NCBI RefSeq assembly: GCF_025153455.1
Contig: NZ_JANZNT010000001.1
Coordinates: 2,366,001-2,430,000 of the forward strand
DNA from: Sphingomonas sp. BGYR3
GTDB lineage: Bacteria > Pseudomonadota > Alphaproteobacteria > Sphingomonadales > Sphingomonadaceae
Direction: 5' to 3'
DNA: 64,000 nucleotides
Of this stretch, positions 28,354 through 38,322 are shown in pieces. Positions within the stretch are counted from its first letter, which is position 1, and each line of letters starts with the position of its first letter. The position numbers were made by a program, and so were the translations under genes. A model generated the notes under the pieces. The model was not told the DNA's origin, ran no database searches, and saw nothing but the letters and a program-made list of their open reading frames with translations.

Positions 28354-29013
28354 ATGACCGGTGGACCCATCCTTTTCATTGTGCTGCTCGCCATGGTTGC
28401 GGGCTTCCTGGCGCTGCGCCTGTATTCGGTTCTGGGCAAGCGGACGGGGCACGAACAACCTCTGCCCAAGCCTGCGGAAGAGCGCGTTGCCATGCCACAG
28501 CCGCAGCGGCCGGTGGATCAGCCCGCCGATCTGCGCGAGCCGGCGCAGCGGTTGATGGAGCCTCAAGCCGAGCGCGGGATGCGGGCGATCATCGACGCGG
28601 ATGCACGGTTCGACGCCGCACAGTTCCTGACCGGTGCGCGCTCCGCCTATTCCATGATCCTCGACGCCTACTGGAAGGGCGACCGCGAAACGCTGACCTG
28701 GCTGGTCGAGGATGATGTGCGCGAAGGGTTCGATGCAGCGATCGCGGATCGCGAGGCGGCCGGCCATGTGCTCGACAACCGCGTCGTCGCCATCGAAAAC
28801 GCGGTCATCACCGATGCGCGGGTGGAATCGGGCGTCGCCGAGATCACCGTTCGCTTCGATGCCGATATCGCCGCGGTGACGCGCGACAAGGAAGGGAATG
28901 TGGTGGCCGGTTCGCTGTCCGACGCCGTGCAGACCCACGATATCTGGACGTTCAGCCGCCGCCTGCGCAGCGACGATCCGAACTGGAAACTCAGCGAAAC
29001 CGACGAAGCCTGA
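28354..29013 (+). CDS. Tim44/TimA-like domain protein, membrane-anchored
   Basis: 219 aa. One N-terminal transmembrane helix (LFIVLLAMVAGFLALRLYSVLG), then a charged and proline-rich linker. A Tim44-like domain covers about residues 70-215: FLTGARSAYSMILDAYWKGDRETL, DARVESGVAEITVRFDADI, and TFSRRLRSDDPNWKL. Alphaproteobacterial TimA-type proteins of this kind are inner-membrane proteins of incompletely known role. mltA follows 22 bp downstream with a good AGGAG site. Confidence 0.85.
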   Translation: MTGGPILFIVLLAMVAGFLALRLYSVLGKRTGHEQPLPKPAEERVAMPQPQRPVDQPADLREPAQRLMEPQAERGMRAIIDADARFDAAQFLTGARSAYSMILDAYWKGDRETLTWLVEDDVREGFDAAIADREAAGHVLDNRVVAIENAVITDARVESGVAEITVRFDADIAAVTRDKEGNVVAGSLSDAVQTHDIWTFSRRLRSDDPNWKLSETDEA

Positions 29014-29035
29014 ACCGGCAGGAGTGTAGCGCGCC

Positions 29036-30355
29036 ATGACGAACGGGGGACGGGCGTCGCTGGCGGCCATGGCGATGATGGCCGCGATGCTGACGCTGCC
29101 CGGCTGTGCGGCAACATTGGTCCCTCGCCCCGATACCCCGTCAACTGCAGCGCGCCCGCCCGCCGGGACACGTCCGGCCACTCGCCCGCAGGTCCCCGAA
29201 CAGTCCACCACGCGCCAGCCAGCCGCGCGTCAGCCGGTTGCGGCGACGCCGATCGCCCCCGCAATCGCGCCAGCGGTCGATGCCAGCATCACCACCGCCG
29301 CTGCGGCCACCCTGACCCCCGGCCCGGCGATCGACAGCCTGCCGATCAGTGAGAGCGTTGCGGCCCGCGCGCTGGCCGCGTTTCGCATTTCCTGCCCCTC
29401 GCTGATCCGGCGGACCGATGCGTCCGGCCTGACCCGCGGTGCGGACTGGCAACCGGCCTGTTCGGCGGCGGCCGGGGCCAGCGACGCCCGCCGGTTCTTT
29501 GCCGAGCGGTTCGAGACGGTTCAGGTGGCGGACGGCAAGGCATTTGCCACCGGATATTACGAGCCGGAAATCGCCGGATCGCGGCGGCAGGAGGGGCCGT
29601 ACCAGACCCCGGTCTATGCCCGCCCGACCGATCTGGTCGATGTTGCGCTGGGCGATTTCAGCGATGACCTGAAGGGCAAGACCATCCGGGGCCGGGTGCA
29701 GGGAACCAGCCTGGTCCCCTATCACGACCGCACCGCGATCGAGGAAGGCGCGCTGGCCGGACGCGGGCTGGAAATCGGCTGGGCCGCCGATCCCATTGAG
29801 CTGTTCTTCCTGCAAATTCAGGGATCGGGCCGGTTGCGCCTGCCCGATGGCGGCGTCCTGCGCATCGGCTATGCCGGGCAGAACGGCCGCACCTATACCG
29901 GCATCGGCGCGCTGATGCGGGATCGCGGCCTGCTGGCCCCCGGTCAGGCGTCGATGCAGGGCATCATGCAATGGCTGCGCGAACATCCGGAGGAAGGCCG
30001 CGCGCTGATGCGCGAGAACAAGAGCTATGTCTTTTTCCGCGAACTGACCGGGCCGGGTCCGCTTGGCGCGCTGGGCCTGCCGGTCACCGGACAGGCGAGC
30101 GTTGCCGCCGATCCCAAATTCGTGCCGCTGGGCGCGCCCGTCTTCCTGTCGATGGACCGGACGGATGCCACAGGATTGTGGGTTGCACAGGATACCGGCG
30201 GCGCGATTCGCGGGCCGAACCGCTTCGATACCTTCTGGGGCGCGGGCGACGATGCGCGGGCGATTGCGGGCGGCATGTCGGCCCGCGGCACCGCCTTTAT
30301 CCTGGTGCCGCGCGGCACGATTGCGCGGGTCCGGGGCGGCAATGCGGCGCCTTGA
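29036..30355 (+). CDS. mltA: Membrane-bound lytic murein transglycosylase A
   Basis: 439 aa. Signal peptide with lipobox (LTLPGCAAT), a long Pro/Ala/Thr linker to about residue 110, then the MltA domain (FFAERFETVQVADGKAFATGYYEPE, IEEGALAGRGLEIGWAADPIELFFLQIQGSGR). A C-terminal 3D domain (SMDRTDATGLWVAQDTGGAI and FDTFWGAGDDARAIAG) carries the expected catalytic aspartates. It cuts peptidoglycan to 1,6-anhydro products. The linker is longer than in E. coli. It overlaps the Smr gene by 14 bp. Confidence 0.93.
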   Translation: MTNGGRASLAAMAMMAAMLTLPGCAATLVPRPDTPSTAARPPAGTRPATRPQVPEQSTTRQPAARQPVAATPIAPAIAPAVDASITTAAAATLTPGPAIDSLPISESVAARALAAFRISCPSLIRRTDASGLTRGADWQPACSAAAGASDARRFFAERFETVQVADGKAFATGYYEPEIAGSRRQEGPYQTPVYARPTDLVDVALGDFSDDLKGKTIRGRVQGTSLVPYHDRTAIEEGALAGRGLEIGWAADPIELFFLQIQGSGRLRLPDGGVLRIGYAGQNGRTYTGIGALMRDRGLLAPGQASMQGIMQWLREHPEEGRALMRENKSYVFFRELTGPGPLGALGLPVTGQASVAADPKFVPLGAPVFLSMDRTDATGLWVAQDTGGAIRGPNRFDTFWGAGDDARAIAGGMSARGTAFILVPRGTIARVRGGNAAP

Positions 30356-30914
30356 CCCGGCAGAGGCCGCGCTCTGGGCAAAGGTGATGGCGAGCGTGCG
30401 GCCGCTGCGCGCAGCACGGATCGCCGTCGTCCCGCCGCCGCCACCGCCATTGCCGCCCGCTGCCGATTTCGCCCCCGCCAGCCATCGCCCGCCAAAGGGG
30501 CGGGTGCCGCTGCCCCGCCCGGTCGCCCCGCCCGCGCCACCGCCGCGCAGCATCGACGGATCGCTGGACGGCGGATGGGAACGCCGCATCGCGCGGGGAC
30601 AGTTGCTGCCCGACAGCAGCATCGACCTGCACGGCCATAGCCTGGCCGAGGCGCACCGGGTGCTGGACGACGGACTGGCCCGCGCCATCGCGCGCGGCGA
30701 CCGGGTGCTGCTGCTGATCACCGGCCGTCCGCCGCGCCCCGAATCCGAACGGCCCCATGCGCGCGGCGCCATCCGTGCTGCCGTCCGCGACTGGCTGGCC
30801 ATGTCGCGCCATGCCGATGCGATTGCGGCGGTGCGGGGCGCTCATCCCCGGCACGGCGGGGCGGGCGCACTGTACATCGTCCTGCGCCGCGGAACGATAC
30901 ACCGTTCAGGCTGA
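30342..30914 (+). CDS. Smr/MutS2-type domain protein
   Basis: 190 aa. A Pro-rich N-terminal third is followed by an Smr domain (about residues 95-188) with SSIDLHGHSLAEAHRVLDD, VLLLITGRPP and HPRHGGAGALYIVLRR. Smr domains are nucleic-acid nicking or binding modules; this stand-alone form is common beside mltA in alphaproteobacteria. The usual TGKG turn reads TGRP here, so nuclease activity is not certain. The start lies inside the end of mltA. Confidence 0.88.
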   Translation: MRRLDPAEAALWAKVMASVRPLRAARIAVVPPPPPPLPPAADFAPASHRPPKGRVPLPRPVAPPAPPPRSIDGSLDGGWERRIARGQLLPDSSIDLHGHSLAEAHRVLDDGLARAIARGDRVLLLITGRPPRPESERPHARGAIRAAVRDWLAMSRHADAIAAVRGAHPRHGGAGALYIVLRRGTIHRSG

Positions 30915-31044
30915 GCGAAAGCAGTTCTGATCCAGAAACGAAAATCTGGCTGAACGTCGTGTTTTTTTAACTCTTTCCGACGATATTTCCGCATTGGTCG
31001 GGGGCCGTTCGGGCGCACCGCCGCCGGGATAGCCATCGACGACG

Positions 31045-32739
31045 ATGACAGGCCATTCGCTCAGAGTTCGCGCGATCGCATTCGCGCTGGGCGCTGGCGC
31101 GCTGGTTTTCATCCTGGCGCTGGTGGCGACGGGTGCTGGCATCACGCCGGATGGCGCGGGGCGTGCGCTGATCGCGGCGACCATTTGTGGTGCGATGTGC
31201 TGGGCCTTCGCCGAACATACGCTGGCCGGGACCGCCGCCGCGCTCGACACCGCGATCCAGAGACTGCGCCAGGCAGCCGATGGCGACCTGACCGCGCCGG
31301 TGCCCGAACAGATCGACCGCGCCGTACCGGGTCTGGCCCAGACGATGCGGGAATTGTTCGATCAGGTGGGCAGCAACCTGAACAGTGCCGAACGGCTTGC
31401 GCTGTTCGATGCGGTCACCGGCCTGCCCAACCGGCTGCATTTCCGCCGGACCTGCGACCGGTTGCTGGAAACGCTGTCCGACGACGGGTCGTCGGCGCTG
31501 TTTTTCATCGACCTTGACCGGTTCAAACTCGTCAACGACACGCTGGGCCATGCGTCGGGCGACATCCTACTGAGCATGGTGGCACAGCGGCTGCGCGACG
31601 TTGCGGGCCGGTTTGCCGGGATGGCGGACGACGGAAGTGCGGCGCATCCGCTGATCGGCCGGCTGGCCGGTGATGAGTTCACCCTGTTCTTTCCGGTCGT
31701 CAGCGATGCGGCCGATGCCCTGCGGATCGGCCATGGCATCCATGCCGAACTGATCCAGCCATTCGATGTCGAGGGGCAGGATGTGCGGATTGGCGCATCG
31801 GTTGGTGTCGCCCTGCGCCCCCGTCACGGCCAGATGCTGGCCGAATTAATGCGGGCCGCCGACATGGCGATGTACCGGGCGAAGGGCGATGGCCGCAGCC
31901 GGGTGGCGCTCTATACCGACGAAATGGCGCTGGCCGCCGAAACGCGGATGCAGCTGGAACGGGACCTGCGCGACGCCGTCGAACACGATGCATTCAGCCT
32001 GTATTTCCAGCCGCAGATCGCGGCAAAGGATGGCCGCGTTGTCGGGGCAGAGGCCCTGCTGCGCTGGCGCCATGCCGATGGCGTCCGCCTGCCGACCGAG
32101 TTCATCGCCTGTGCCGAGGAAACCGGCCTGATCGTCAAGATCGGCAACCGGGTGGTGGATGAGGTGGCGGAAACGATCGCCCGCTGGGCCCGGATCGGCA
32201 TCGAGCAGCGGATGGCCGTCAACATCAGCCCGCGACAGATCGATCACGCGACCTTTTTCCGCCGGTTGCGCAGCGCGCTGAGGGCGGCGGGCGCGCCGGC
32301 CGGCCTGCTGGAACTGGAAATCAGCGAAACGCTGGCCATGACGTGCAGCGATGATGTGATCAGTGCGATCCGCGCGCTGCGCGAGGATGGAGCGACGGTC
32401 GCGATCGACGATTTCGGCACCGGCTATTCCAACCTGGCCCGTCTGCGCGAGTTGCCGGTGGACCGGGTGAAGCTGGATACCAGCATCGTGGAGCATGTCG
32501 CGGTCCGCACCGAGGCGCGGGCCATCGCGCAGGCGGTCATCGGCCTGATCCACGGGCTGGGCTGTACGGCGGTGGCAGAGGGGATCGAGGACGAAGCACA
32601 GCGCGACGTCCTGCGCGTCATCGGGTGCGAGGTGCTGCAGGGCTATGCCATCGCCCCGCCGATGGACGAGGTGACGTTCATGCGCTGGGTCGCGGCCCAG
32701 CCGTCGATCAGGATGCCGCGGCCAGCGCTTCGCGCGTGA
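31045..32739 (+). CDS. GGDEF-EAL protein (cyclic-di-GMP turnover), membrane-bound
   Basis: 564 aa. Two N-terminal transmembrane segments (about 10-32 and 38-56), a HAMP-like linker (about 57-110), a GGDEF domain with AGDEF at 208-212 and no RxxD inhibitory site in the usual place, then an EAL domain (EALLRW at 336-341, NISPRQ, EISET, DDFGTGYS at 455-462, KLD, AEGIED, QGY). All EAL catalytic motifs are present, so phosphodiesterase activity is likely; cyclase activity is possible because the first Gly is tolerated as Ala. The 3' end overlaps convergent dapE by 32 bp. Confidence 0.95.
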   Translation: MTGHSLRVRAIAFALGAGALVFILALVATGAGITPDGAGRALIAATICGAMCWAFAEHTLAGTAAALDTAIQRLRQAADGDLTAPVPEQIDRAVPGLAQTMRELFDQVGSNLNSAERLALFDAVTGLPNRLHFRRTCDRLLETLSDDGSSALFFIDLDRFKLVNDTLGHASGDILLSMVAQRLRDVAGRFAGMADDGSAAHPLIGRLAGDEFTLFFPVVSDAADALRIGHGIHAELIQPFDVEGQDVRIGASVGVALRPRHGQMLAELMRAADMAMYRAKGDGRSRVALYTDEMALAAETRMQLERDLRDAVEHDAFSLYFQPQIAAKDGRVVGAEALLRWRHADGVRLPTEFIACAEETGLIVKIGNRVVDEVAETIARWARIGIEQRMAVNISPRQIDHATFFRRLRSALRAAGAPAGLLELEISETLAMTCSDDVISAIRALREDGATVAIDDFGTGYSNLARLRELPVDRVKLDTSIVEHVAVRTEARAIAQAVIGLIHGLGCTAVAEGIEDEAQRDVLRVIGCEVLQGYAIAPPMDEVTFMRWVAAQPSIRMPRPALRA

Positions 32740-33841
32740 TATCGGCGTAGATCGCGGTCAGCGCGGTCAGATCCTGAAGCGCCACAGCCTCGTCCAGCTT
32801 GTGCATGGTGGCGTTCAGCAATCCGAATTCGATGGTCGGCGCGATCCGCGACAGGAACCGGGCATCGGACGTGCCGCCGGTCGTCGACAGTTCTGGCCGG
32901 ATGCCCTGGTGCCGCTCGATCACATCGGCGACCAGCGTGGACAGCGCGCCCGGCGGGGTCAGGAACGCCTCACCCGACACGACGGGCCGCACGATCGCCT
33001 CTGGCGCATGGGCATGGACGACGGACCGGATCCGCTCGCCCAGCCCGTCGCCGGTGTGCAGATCGTTGAACCGGATCGACAGGCGCGCCGACGCCGCGGC
33101 CGGGATCACATTGGTGGCCGGGTTGCCGACGGTGATGTCCGTCACCTCGATATTCGACGGCTGAAACCAGTCGGTCCCGGCGTCCAGCGCGATCGCGTCG
33201 ATTGCCGACAGTGCGGCGATCAGGCGCGGGATCGGATTGTCGGCCAGATGCGGATAAGCGACATGGCCCTGCCGCCCCGGCACGTCGATCCAGATATTGA
33301 CGGAGCCGCGCCGCCCGATCTTTACCATGTCGCCCAGCCGGGCGACGCTGGTCGGCTCGCCCACCAGGATGGCGTCGGGGGCCAGGCTGCGCTCGCCCAT
33401 CCGGTCGATCAGTGCGCGCGTGCCGAAAACCGCCGGCCCTTCCTCGTCCCCGGTGATGATCAGGCTGACCGTGCCGGCATCGGCCGGTACCTGTCCGGCG
33501 GCGGCGACGAAGGCGGCGATTGCGCCCTTCATGTCCACTGCACCCCGCCCATGCAACAGGTCGCCGCGCACCTGCGGCTCGAACGGATCGCTGGCCCAGC
33601 CCTGGCCCGGCGGCACGACGTCCAGATGCCCGGCAAAGGCGAAATGCCGCCCGCCGGTGCCGCGCACGGCCAGCAGGTTTTCCACCGGTCCATCGGGTGC
33701 GTGACCGCTGACGAACCGTTCCACGGCAAATCCAAGCGGCAGCAGGGCCGCCTCCAGCACATCGAACACCGTGCCGGTGGCCGGAGTGATGCTTGGCGCG
33801 GCGATCAGCGCCTTGGTCAATTCGATGGGATCGGGCAGCAT
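32708..33841 (-). CDS. dapE: Succinyl-diaminopimelate desuccinylase
   Basis: Di-zinc M20-family amidohydrolase, 377 aa, in lysine/meso-DAP synthesis. ATG 33841 (MLPDPIELTKALIAAPSITP) is the usual start; the longer frame reads into the divergent cupin gene. Motifs: FAFAGHLDVVPPG, GRGAVDMKGAIAAF, ITGDEEGPAVFGT, and STTGGTSDARFL near the C-terminus. The stop lies within the end of the GGDEF-EAL gene. Confidence 0.96.
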   Translation of the reverse strand: MLPDPIELTKALIAAPSITPATGTVFDVLEAALLPLGFAVERFVSGHAPDGPVENLLAVRGTGGRHFAFAGHLDVVPPGQGWASDPFEPQVRGDLLHGRGAVDMKGAIAAFVAAAGQVPADAGTVSLIITGDEEGPAVFGTRALIDRMGERSLAPDAILVGEPTSVARLGDMVKIGRRGSVNIWIDVPGRQGHVAYPHLADNPIPRLIAALSAIDAIALDAGTDWFQPSNIEVTDITVGNPATNVIPAAASARLSIRFNDLHTGDGLGERIRSVVHAHAPEAIVRPVVSGEAFLTPPGALSTLVADVIERHQGIRPELSTTGGTSDARFLSRIAPTIEFGLLNATMHKLDEAVALQDLTALTAIYADITREALAAAS

Positions 33842-33869
33842 GGCCGCACCGTTAGCGCAGGATAAGCCG

Positions 33870-34334
33870 ATGCCCAAGCTGGACCTTGATGCCATGCCGC
33901 AAACCAATGCGACCGGTTATCCGCCGCCATTCGATACTGCGGTCGAGGGGCGATGGTATCGCCGCCTGGCGCCCGTAGCGGGCCTGACCCATATCGGGGC
34001 CAGCCATGTCGTCCTGAAACCGGGGGCATGGTCGTCGCAGCGCCACTGGCATCGGGGGGAGGACGAGCTGGTCGTGATGCTGGCCGGCGAAGCGGTGCTG
34101 ATCGACGATCACGGCGAAACCGTGCTGCGGCCCGGCGACATTGCCGCGTTTCCAGCGGGGGAGGAAAACGGGCATCACCTGATCAACCGCAGCGATGCCC
34201 ATTGCGTGTTCATTGCCATCGGCGCGGGCGACCGGACGGCGGGCGGCAGTTATTCCGACATCGACATGACGTTCACGGCCGACGGCTATCAGCGGAAAGA
34301 CGGCACGCCCTACCCAGACCCGCGCCTGCGATAG
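33870..34334 (+). CDS. Cupin-domain protein
   Basis: 154 aa with a single cupin barrel. Motif 1 is HWHRGEDELVVMLAGEA (two His and a Glu for metal); motif 2 is RPGDIAAFPAGEENGHHLIN. Related proteins are annotated as transcriptional modulators or metal-dependent enzymes; no specific substrate can be read. The start is 28 bp from the divergent dapE start, so the promoters must overlap. It converges on the GST gene with a 1-bp gap. Confidence 0.85.
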   Translation: MPKLDLDAMPQTNATGYPPPFDTAVEGRWYRRLAPVAGLTHIGASHVVLKPGAWSSQRHWHRGEDELVVMLAGEAVLIDDHGETVLRPGDIAAFPAGEENGHHLINRSDAHCVFIAIGAGDRTAGGSYSDIDMTFTADGYQRKDGTPYPDPRLR

Positions 34335-34335
34335 G

Positions 34336-35004
34336 TCAGCCCTGAACCACGCCTTCGAACTTTTCGATCACCCAGTCCTCGGCCTGGGCGCAGGCGATCC
34401 AATCCTGCATCCACGGATGGGTCAGGACGGCGTGCATATAGGCGGGGGCAAAGCGCGCGACGGGCAGCGAATAGGTGACGAGCCGCGTCACCACCGGCGC
34501 GAACATCGCGTCTGCCGCGCTGAAATCGCCGAACAGAAATTCGCCATCGCCGCCGAACCGGGCGCGGGCCTGTGCCCACAGTTCCATGATGCGCTGAATA
34601 TCCTGAAGCACATCGTCATCGGGTTTTTGCGGGGGATAGACCTGGCGGACATTCATGCTGTGCTTGCGGCGCAGCGCCGAAAAGCCGGAGTGCATTTCCG
34701 CCGCCATCGACCGCGCCATGGCGCGCGCGGCGGGATCGGCGGGCCAGAACCGGCCATTGCCCGATTTCTCGTTCAGATATTCGACGATCGCCAGGCTGTC
34801 CCACACGACGACATCGCCGTCCCACAGGATCGGCACCTTGCCCGACGACGGCGCGAACTCGTCCCCTTCGCGCCGCTGGTCCCATTCGGCGTCGTACAGC
34901 GGCACCACGACCTCCTCGAACGGCAGGCCGGACAGCTTGCAGGCAAGCCAGCCGCGCATGGACCAGGAGGAATAGGCCTTGTTGCCGATGTAAAGCTTGA
35001 GCAT
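34336..35004 (-). CDS. Glutathione S-transferase family protein
   Basis: 222 aa. The N-terminal thioredoxin-fold domain begins KLYIGNKAYSSWSMRGWLA, where a serine of SSWS would activate glutathione. GKVPILWDGDVVVWDSLAIVEYL holds the cis-Pro and the glutathione-binding Asp-Ser pair. An all-helical C-terminal domain carries GDFSAADAMFAPVV. The substrate is unknown. Confidence 0.9.
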   Translation of the reverse strand: MLKLYIGNKAYSSWSMRGWLACKLSGLPFEEVVVPLYDAEWDQRREGDEFAPSSGKVPILWDGDVVVWDSLAIVEYLNEKSGNGRFWPADPAARAMARSMAAEMHSGFSALRRKHSMNVRQVYPPQKPDDDVLQDIQRIMELWAQARARFGGDGEFLFGDFSAADAMFAPVVTRLVTYSLPVARFAPAYMHAVLTHPWMQDWIACAQAEDWVIEKFEGVVQG

Positions 35005-35102
35005 CGCACGGGCTTAGCCGCGCGGGGGACGGGGGGCAACCGCCGCGCGCCGTTGGGCGGAGAGCGGGGCCGGGGGGCGCGAAGCCGCCCGGCCAGCGAC
35101 GG

Positions 35103-35756
35103 TCAGGCGGTCACAGCCTCAATCACCGCGGCGCGCAATTCAGGGATGCCCATGCCCTTTTCGGACGAGGTGGGGATGATTTCCGGATGCGCGGCGGGAC
35201 GCTTCCTTGCCTCCGCCTCGGTGCGGGCAAGGACGGCGGCCAGGTCGGTCGCCTTTACCTTGTCCGCCTTGGTCAGCACGATGCGATAGCTGACCGCTGC
35301 CTTGTCCAGCATGTCCAGCATCTCGGTATCCACGTCCTTGATGCCGTGCCGCGAATCGATCAGCACCAGTGCGCGTTTCAGCACGGGGCGACCGCGCAGG
35401 AAATCATTCACCAGATAGCGCCAGCGGCGGACCATGTCCTTTGGCGCCTTGGCAAAGCCATAGCCGGGCATGTCGACCAGCCGGAAGAACAGCGGATTGC
35501 CGACGTCGAAATAGTTCAGCTCCTGCGTCCGACCCGGCGTCACCGACGTGCGGGCAAGCGAGGTCCGACCGGTCAGCGCGTTGAGCAGCGACGATTTGCC
35601 GACATTCGACCGGCCGGCAAAGGCGATTTCCGGCACCGTTGCATCGGGCAGGAATTCAAGCGCGGGCGCCGATTTCAGGAACGTGATCGGCCCGGCAAAG
35701 ATGCGCCGCGCTTTCTCGATCGCCGCTGCCCGCGCCGCTTCCTCCTCCGCCGTCAT
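35103..35756 (-). CDS. yihA: Ribosome-biogenesis GTPase YihA/EngB
   Basis: 217 aa from ATG 35756. G1 is [19 protein letters not shown]; the switch I region [14 protein letters not shown] follows, then G3 [12 protein letters not shown] and G4 LTKADK. Needed for 50S assembly. The start overlaps the yidC stop by 4 bp, giving the conserved rpmH-rnpA-yidD-yidC-yihA order on one transcript. Confidence 0.96.
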   Translation of the reverse strand: MTAEEEAARAAAIEKARRIFAGPITFLKSAPALEFLPDATVPEIAFAGRSNVGKSSLLNALTGRTSLARTSVTPGRTQELNYFDVGNPLFFRLVDMPGYGFAKAPKDMVRRWRYLVNDFLRGRPVLKRALVLIDSRHGIKDVDTEMLDMLDKAAVSYRIVLTKADKVKATDLAAVLARTEAEARKRPAAHPEIIPTSSEKGMGIPELRAAVIEAVTA

Positions 35757-37453
35757 GCCGGTTTCTGCTTGAGCGCCGGATGCCGGGAATACAGCCATTG
35801 CTGCTGGGCGATGGTCAGCAGGTTCGACGTGATCCAGTAGATCTGAAGCCCCACGGCGAACGGCGCCATCATGAACATCAGCATCCACGGCATGATCGCG
35901 AACACCTGTTTCTGCACCTCGTCCATCGGCGCGGGGTTCAGGCGGAACTGCGCCCACATCGAAATGCCGAGCAGGATCGGAATAACGCCGATGGCCAGGA
36001 AGCCGGGCGGCGTGAAATCGAGCAGGCCGAACAGGTTGACCGGCGTCAGCGGATCGGGCGCGGACAGATCCTTGATCCACAGCGCAAACGGCTGGTGCCG
36101 CATTTCGATCGCCAGGATCAGCACCTTGTACAGCGCGAACAGGATCGGAATCTGGATCAGGGTCGGCAGGCATCCGGCCAGCGGATTGACCTTTTCCGTC
36201 TTGTACAGCTCCATCATCTTTTGCTGCAGCTGGACCTTGTCGTCCTTGTACCGTTCCTGCAGCGCCTTCATCTTGGGCTGCACCGCGCGCATCGCCGCCA
36301 TGCTGGCAAACTGTTTCTGCGCGATCGGGAACAGCAGCAGGCGGATGGTCAGCGTCAGCAGGATGATCGCCACGCCGAAATTATGCACGTTGGTGAAAAT
36401 CCAGTGCAGGAAGTGGAAGATCGGCTTTTCCAGGATTTCGAACCAGCCCCAGTCGATGGCGCGGCCGAAATGGGGGATCCCGCCCTGTTCCTCGTACCGG
36501 TCCAGGATGTTCACTTCCTTGGCACCCGCGAACAGCCGGCTGGTCTGCGTCAGCTGCTGGCCGGGGGCGAGCTGGGCTGCGCTGGCGGGTTCGGTATCCA
36601 CCTGGAACGACCGCTCGCCCGCCGAAATCAGGCGCAGTTCCGATGCCACCTTGGGATCGGGAATGACGGCAGTCAGCCAGTAATGATCGGTGAACCCGGC
36701 ATAGCCGCCGCGCGTCTCGAACCGCGTCGCCGTGGGCGTCACCGCATCGTAATTGATGTAGTTCGCCTGTTCGGTGGTCGCGGCGATGGCGCCGACATGG
36801 GCCGTCCACTGATCGACATCGGCGGATTTTTCGGCGCGGCTCAGATAGCTGAACGGCACGACCTGAACCGGCTGGCCGCCGGCATTGCCCACCGTCTGCG
36901 TCGCGGTGAACATATAGGCATCGTCGACCGCCAGCTGGATGCGATAGACCTGAGCGCCCACGCGCGCGCTGAGCGTCACGGGCTGGCCCGGCTTCAGCGT
37001 CGGCGCGCTCGCCTGCCACACGGTGTTCGCGTCCGGGGCGGCAAGGCCGGTGCCGCGCCAGCCAAAGCCGGCGAAATACGCCTTTTCGGTGCCGGAGGGC
37101 GAAAACAGCCGGATGGGCGGGCTGTTCTTGTCGACCGTCTGATCATAGCGGGTCAGCACAAGGTCGTCGATCCGCGCGCCCTTCAGGTTGATCGACCCCT
37201 TCAGCGTCGGCGTGTCGATGGCGACGCGCGGCGTTTCGGCAAGGACGGCATTGCGATCGCGAATCGCGCCCGGCGTGTTCGCGGCAGGGTCGGCAGACGG
37301 GTCGGGCTTGGCCACGCGCTCGCCGCCCGCGATCACCTCGGTCGGCCGGGTGACGGCGCTGGGATAGACGAAGCGGACGATCGGTTCCCAGGCAAACAGG
37401 ATCAGCGCCGCGATCACGGCAAAGATCAGGAAATTCTTCTGTTCTTGTTTCAC
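35753..37453 (-). CDS. yidC: Membrane protein insertase YidC
   Basis: Oxa1-family insertase of Gram-negative type, 566 aa. TM1 is at the N-terminus ([20 protein letters not shown]). A large periplasmic domain runs to about residue 340, and the conserved five-helix core includes [42 protein letters not shown] and [15 protein letters not shown]. It works with or without SecYEG. It follows yidD after 21 bp. Confidence 0.97.
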   Translation of the reverse strand: MKQEQKNFLIFAVIAALILFAWEPIVRFVYPSAVTRPTEVIAGGERVAKPDPSADPAANTPGAIRDRNAVLAETPRVAIDTPTLKGSINLKGARIDDLVLTRYDQTVDKNSPPIRLFSPSGTEKAYFAGFGWRGTGLAAPDANTVWQASAPTLKPGQPVTLSARVGAQVYRIQLAVDDAYMFTATQTVGNAGGQPVQVVPFSYLSRAEKSADVDQWTAHVGAIAATTEQANYINYDAVTPTATRFETRGGYAGFTDHYWLTAVIPDPKVASELRLISAGERSFQVDTEPASAAQLAPGQQLTQTSRLFAGAKEVNILDRYEEQGGIPHFGRAIDWGWFEILEKPIFHFLHWIFTNVHNFGVAIILLTLTIRLLLFPIAQKQFASMAAMRAVQPKMKALQERYKDDKVQLQQKMMELYKTEKVNPLAGCLPTLIQIPILFALYKVLILAIEMRHQPFALWIKDLSAPDPLTPVNLFGLLDFTPPGFLAIGVIPILLGISMWAQFRLNPAPMDEVQKQVFAIMPWMLMFMMAPFAVGLQIYWITSNLLTIAQQQWLYSRHPALKQKPA

Positions 37454-37474
37454 CAGTCAGTCCCTGCTTGGCGC

Positions 37475-37702
37475 TTATGGCACCGGATCATGGCCATGGC
37501 CGCCCCATGGATGGCATCGCGCAATACGCCGCATTGCCAGCCATCCACCCTTTAGCGCCCCATAGCGGGCAAGCGCCTCGATTGCATAGGCCGAACAGGA
37601 GGGCGAATAGCGACAGCTGGGTGGCAGGATGAGCGACGGGCCAAGCTGCCACAGCCGGGCCAGCCCCATCAGTGCCTGTGCGGGCAGGGACGGGCGGCTC
37701 AC
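37475..37702 (-). CDS. yidD: Membrane protein insertion efficiency factor YidD
   Basis: 75 aa, start GTG 37702 overlapping the rnpA stop by 4 bp. The hallmark [15 protein letters not shown] and [18 protein letters not shown] are present. It is a small peripheral membrane protein that assists YidC-dependent insertion. Confidence 0.95.
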   Translation of the reverse strand: MSRPSLPAQALMGLARLWQLGPSLILPPSCRYSPSCSAYAIEALARYGALKGGWLAMRRIARCHPWGGHGHDPVP

Positions 37703-38040
37703 GCAGCGGGCGGCCCGGGCCGGGCGCGGGCCAGCGCCTTTTTCAGGTCGGCGACCAGATCGGCATAGGGATGTTCGATCCCCGAATGGCGGCCGATCAG
37801 GACGTGGTCGGCACCGGCGATGCCGTGCGTTGCCAGCACCTCGCGCGCCAATGCGCGAAAACGCCGCTTCATGCGATTGCGCACGACGGCGTTTCCCACT
37901 TTCTTCGATACGGTATAGCCGATCCGCATGCCCGGATCGCCATCACCCCGGTCGCGCACCAGCAGGAGGAACCCCCGCGTCGGTGCGCGCCTGCCCTGAT
38001 TCGCGGCGAGGAAATCCGCCCGCCGCGTAAGGACGGTCAG
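37699..38040 (-). CDS. rnpA: Ribonuclease P protein component (start uncertain)
   Basis: Protein subunit of RNase P. The conserved part begins [18 protein letters not shown] and includes [23 protein letters not shown], the RNR motif. No ATG, GTG or TTG lies near this point in frame. I annotate CTG 38040, which overlaps the rpmH stop (CTGA) and gives 113 aa, the usual family size. The same frame is open through all of rpmH back to ATG 38178, four bases ahead of the rpmH ATG, which would give a 159-aa protein nesting rpmH completely (see findings). Confidence 0.9.
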   Translation of the reverse strand: MTVLTRRADFLAANQGRRAPTRGFLLLVRDRGDGDPGMRIGYTVSKKVGNAVVRNRMKRRFRALAREVLATHGIAGADHVLIGRHSGIEHPYADLVADLKKALARARPGPPAA

Positions 38041-38171
38041 GCCGACAGCTTGTTGCGGCCGCGCGCGCGGCGCGCACGGATCACGTTGCGGCCGCCCGGA
38101 GTCGCCATGCGTGCCCGGAAACCGTGACGGCGCGCCCGCACCAGATTGCTCGGCTGAAAAGTCCGCTTCAT
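38037..38171 (-). CDS. rpmH: 50S ribosomal protein L34
   Basis: 44 aa. It begins [18 protein letters not shown] and ends [10 protein letters not shown], unmistakable bL34. A GGGA motif ends 7 bases before its ATG, a good ribosome-binding site. First in the rpmH-rnpA-yidD-yidC-yihA string. The promoter should lie in 38172-38411, shared with the divergent comM. Confidence 0.97.
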   Translation of the reverse strand: MKRTFQPSNLVRARRHGFRARMATPGGRNVIRARRARGRNKLSA

Positions 38172-38304
38172 TGTGCATTCCCGGTAAATCAGAACGAAAA
38201 AGGGCCGCCACTCGGACGGCCGTGTTGGGCGCGGCTTTATGCCAGCCTGCCGATAAAGTCAACGCAGAGGGCGATGTCGCCATGCTGGCACAGTTGGGCG
38301 CTGT

Positions 38305-38322
38305 GTATTGCCGGTGCAATAC
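38305..38322. repeat. Perfect 7-bp inverted repeat between rpmH and comM
   Basis: GTATTGC (38305-38311), CGGT, GCAATAC (38316-38322), followed on the plus strand by a GC-rich stretch and six T residues at 38334-38339. It could be an operator in the divergent promoter region or a weak plus-strand terminator. No plus-strand gene lies directly upstream. Confidence 0.4.
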
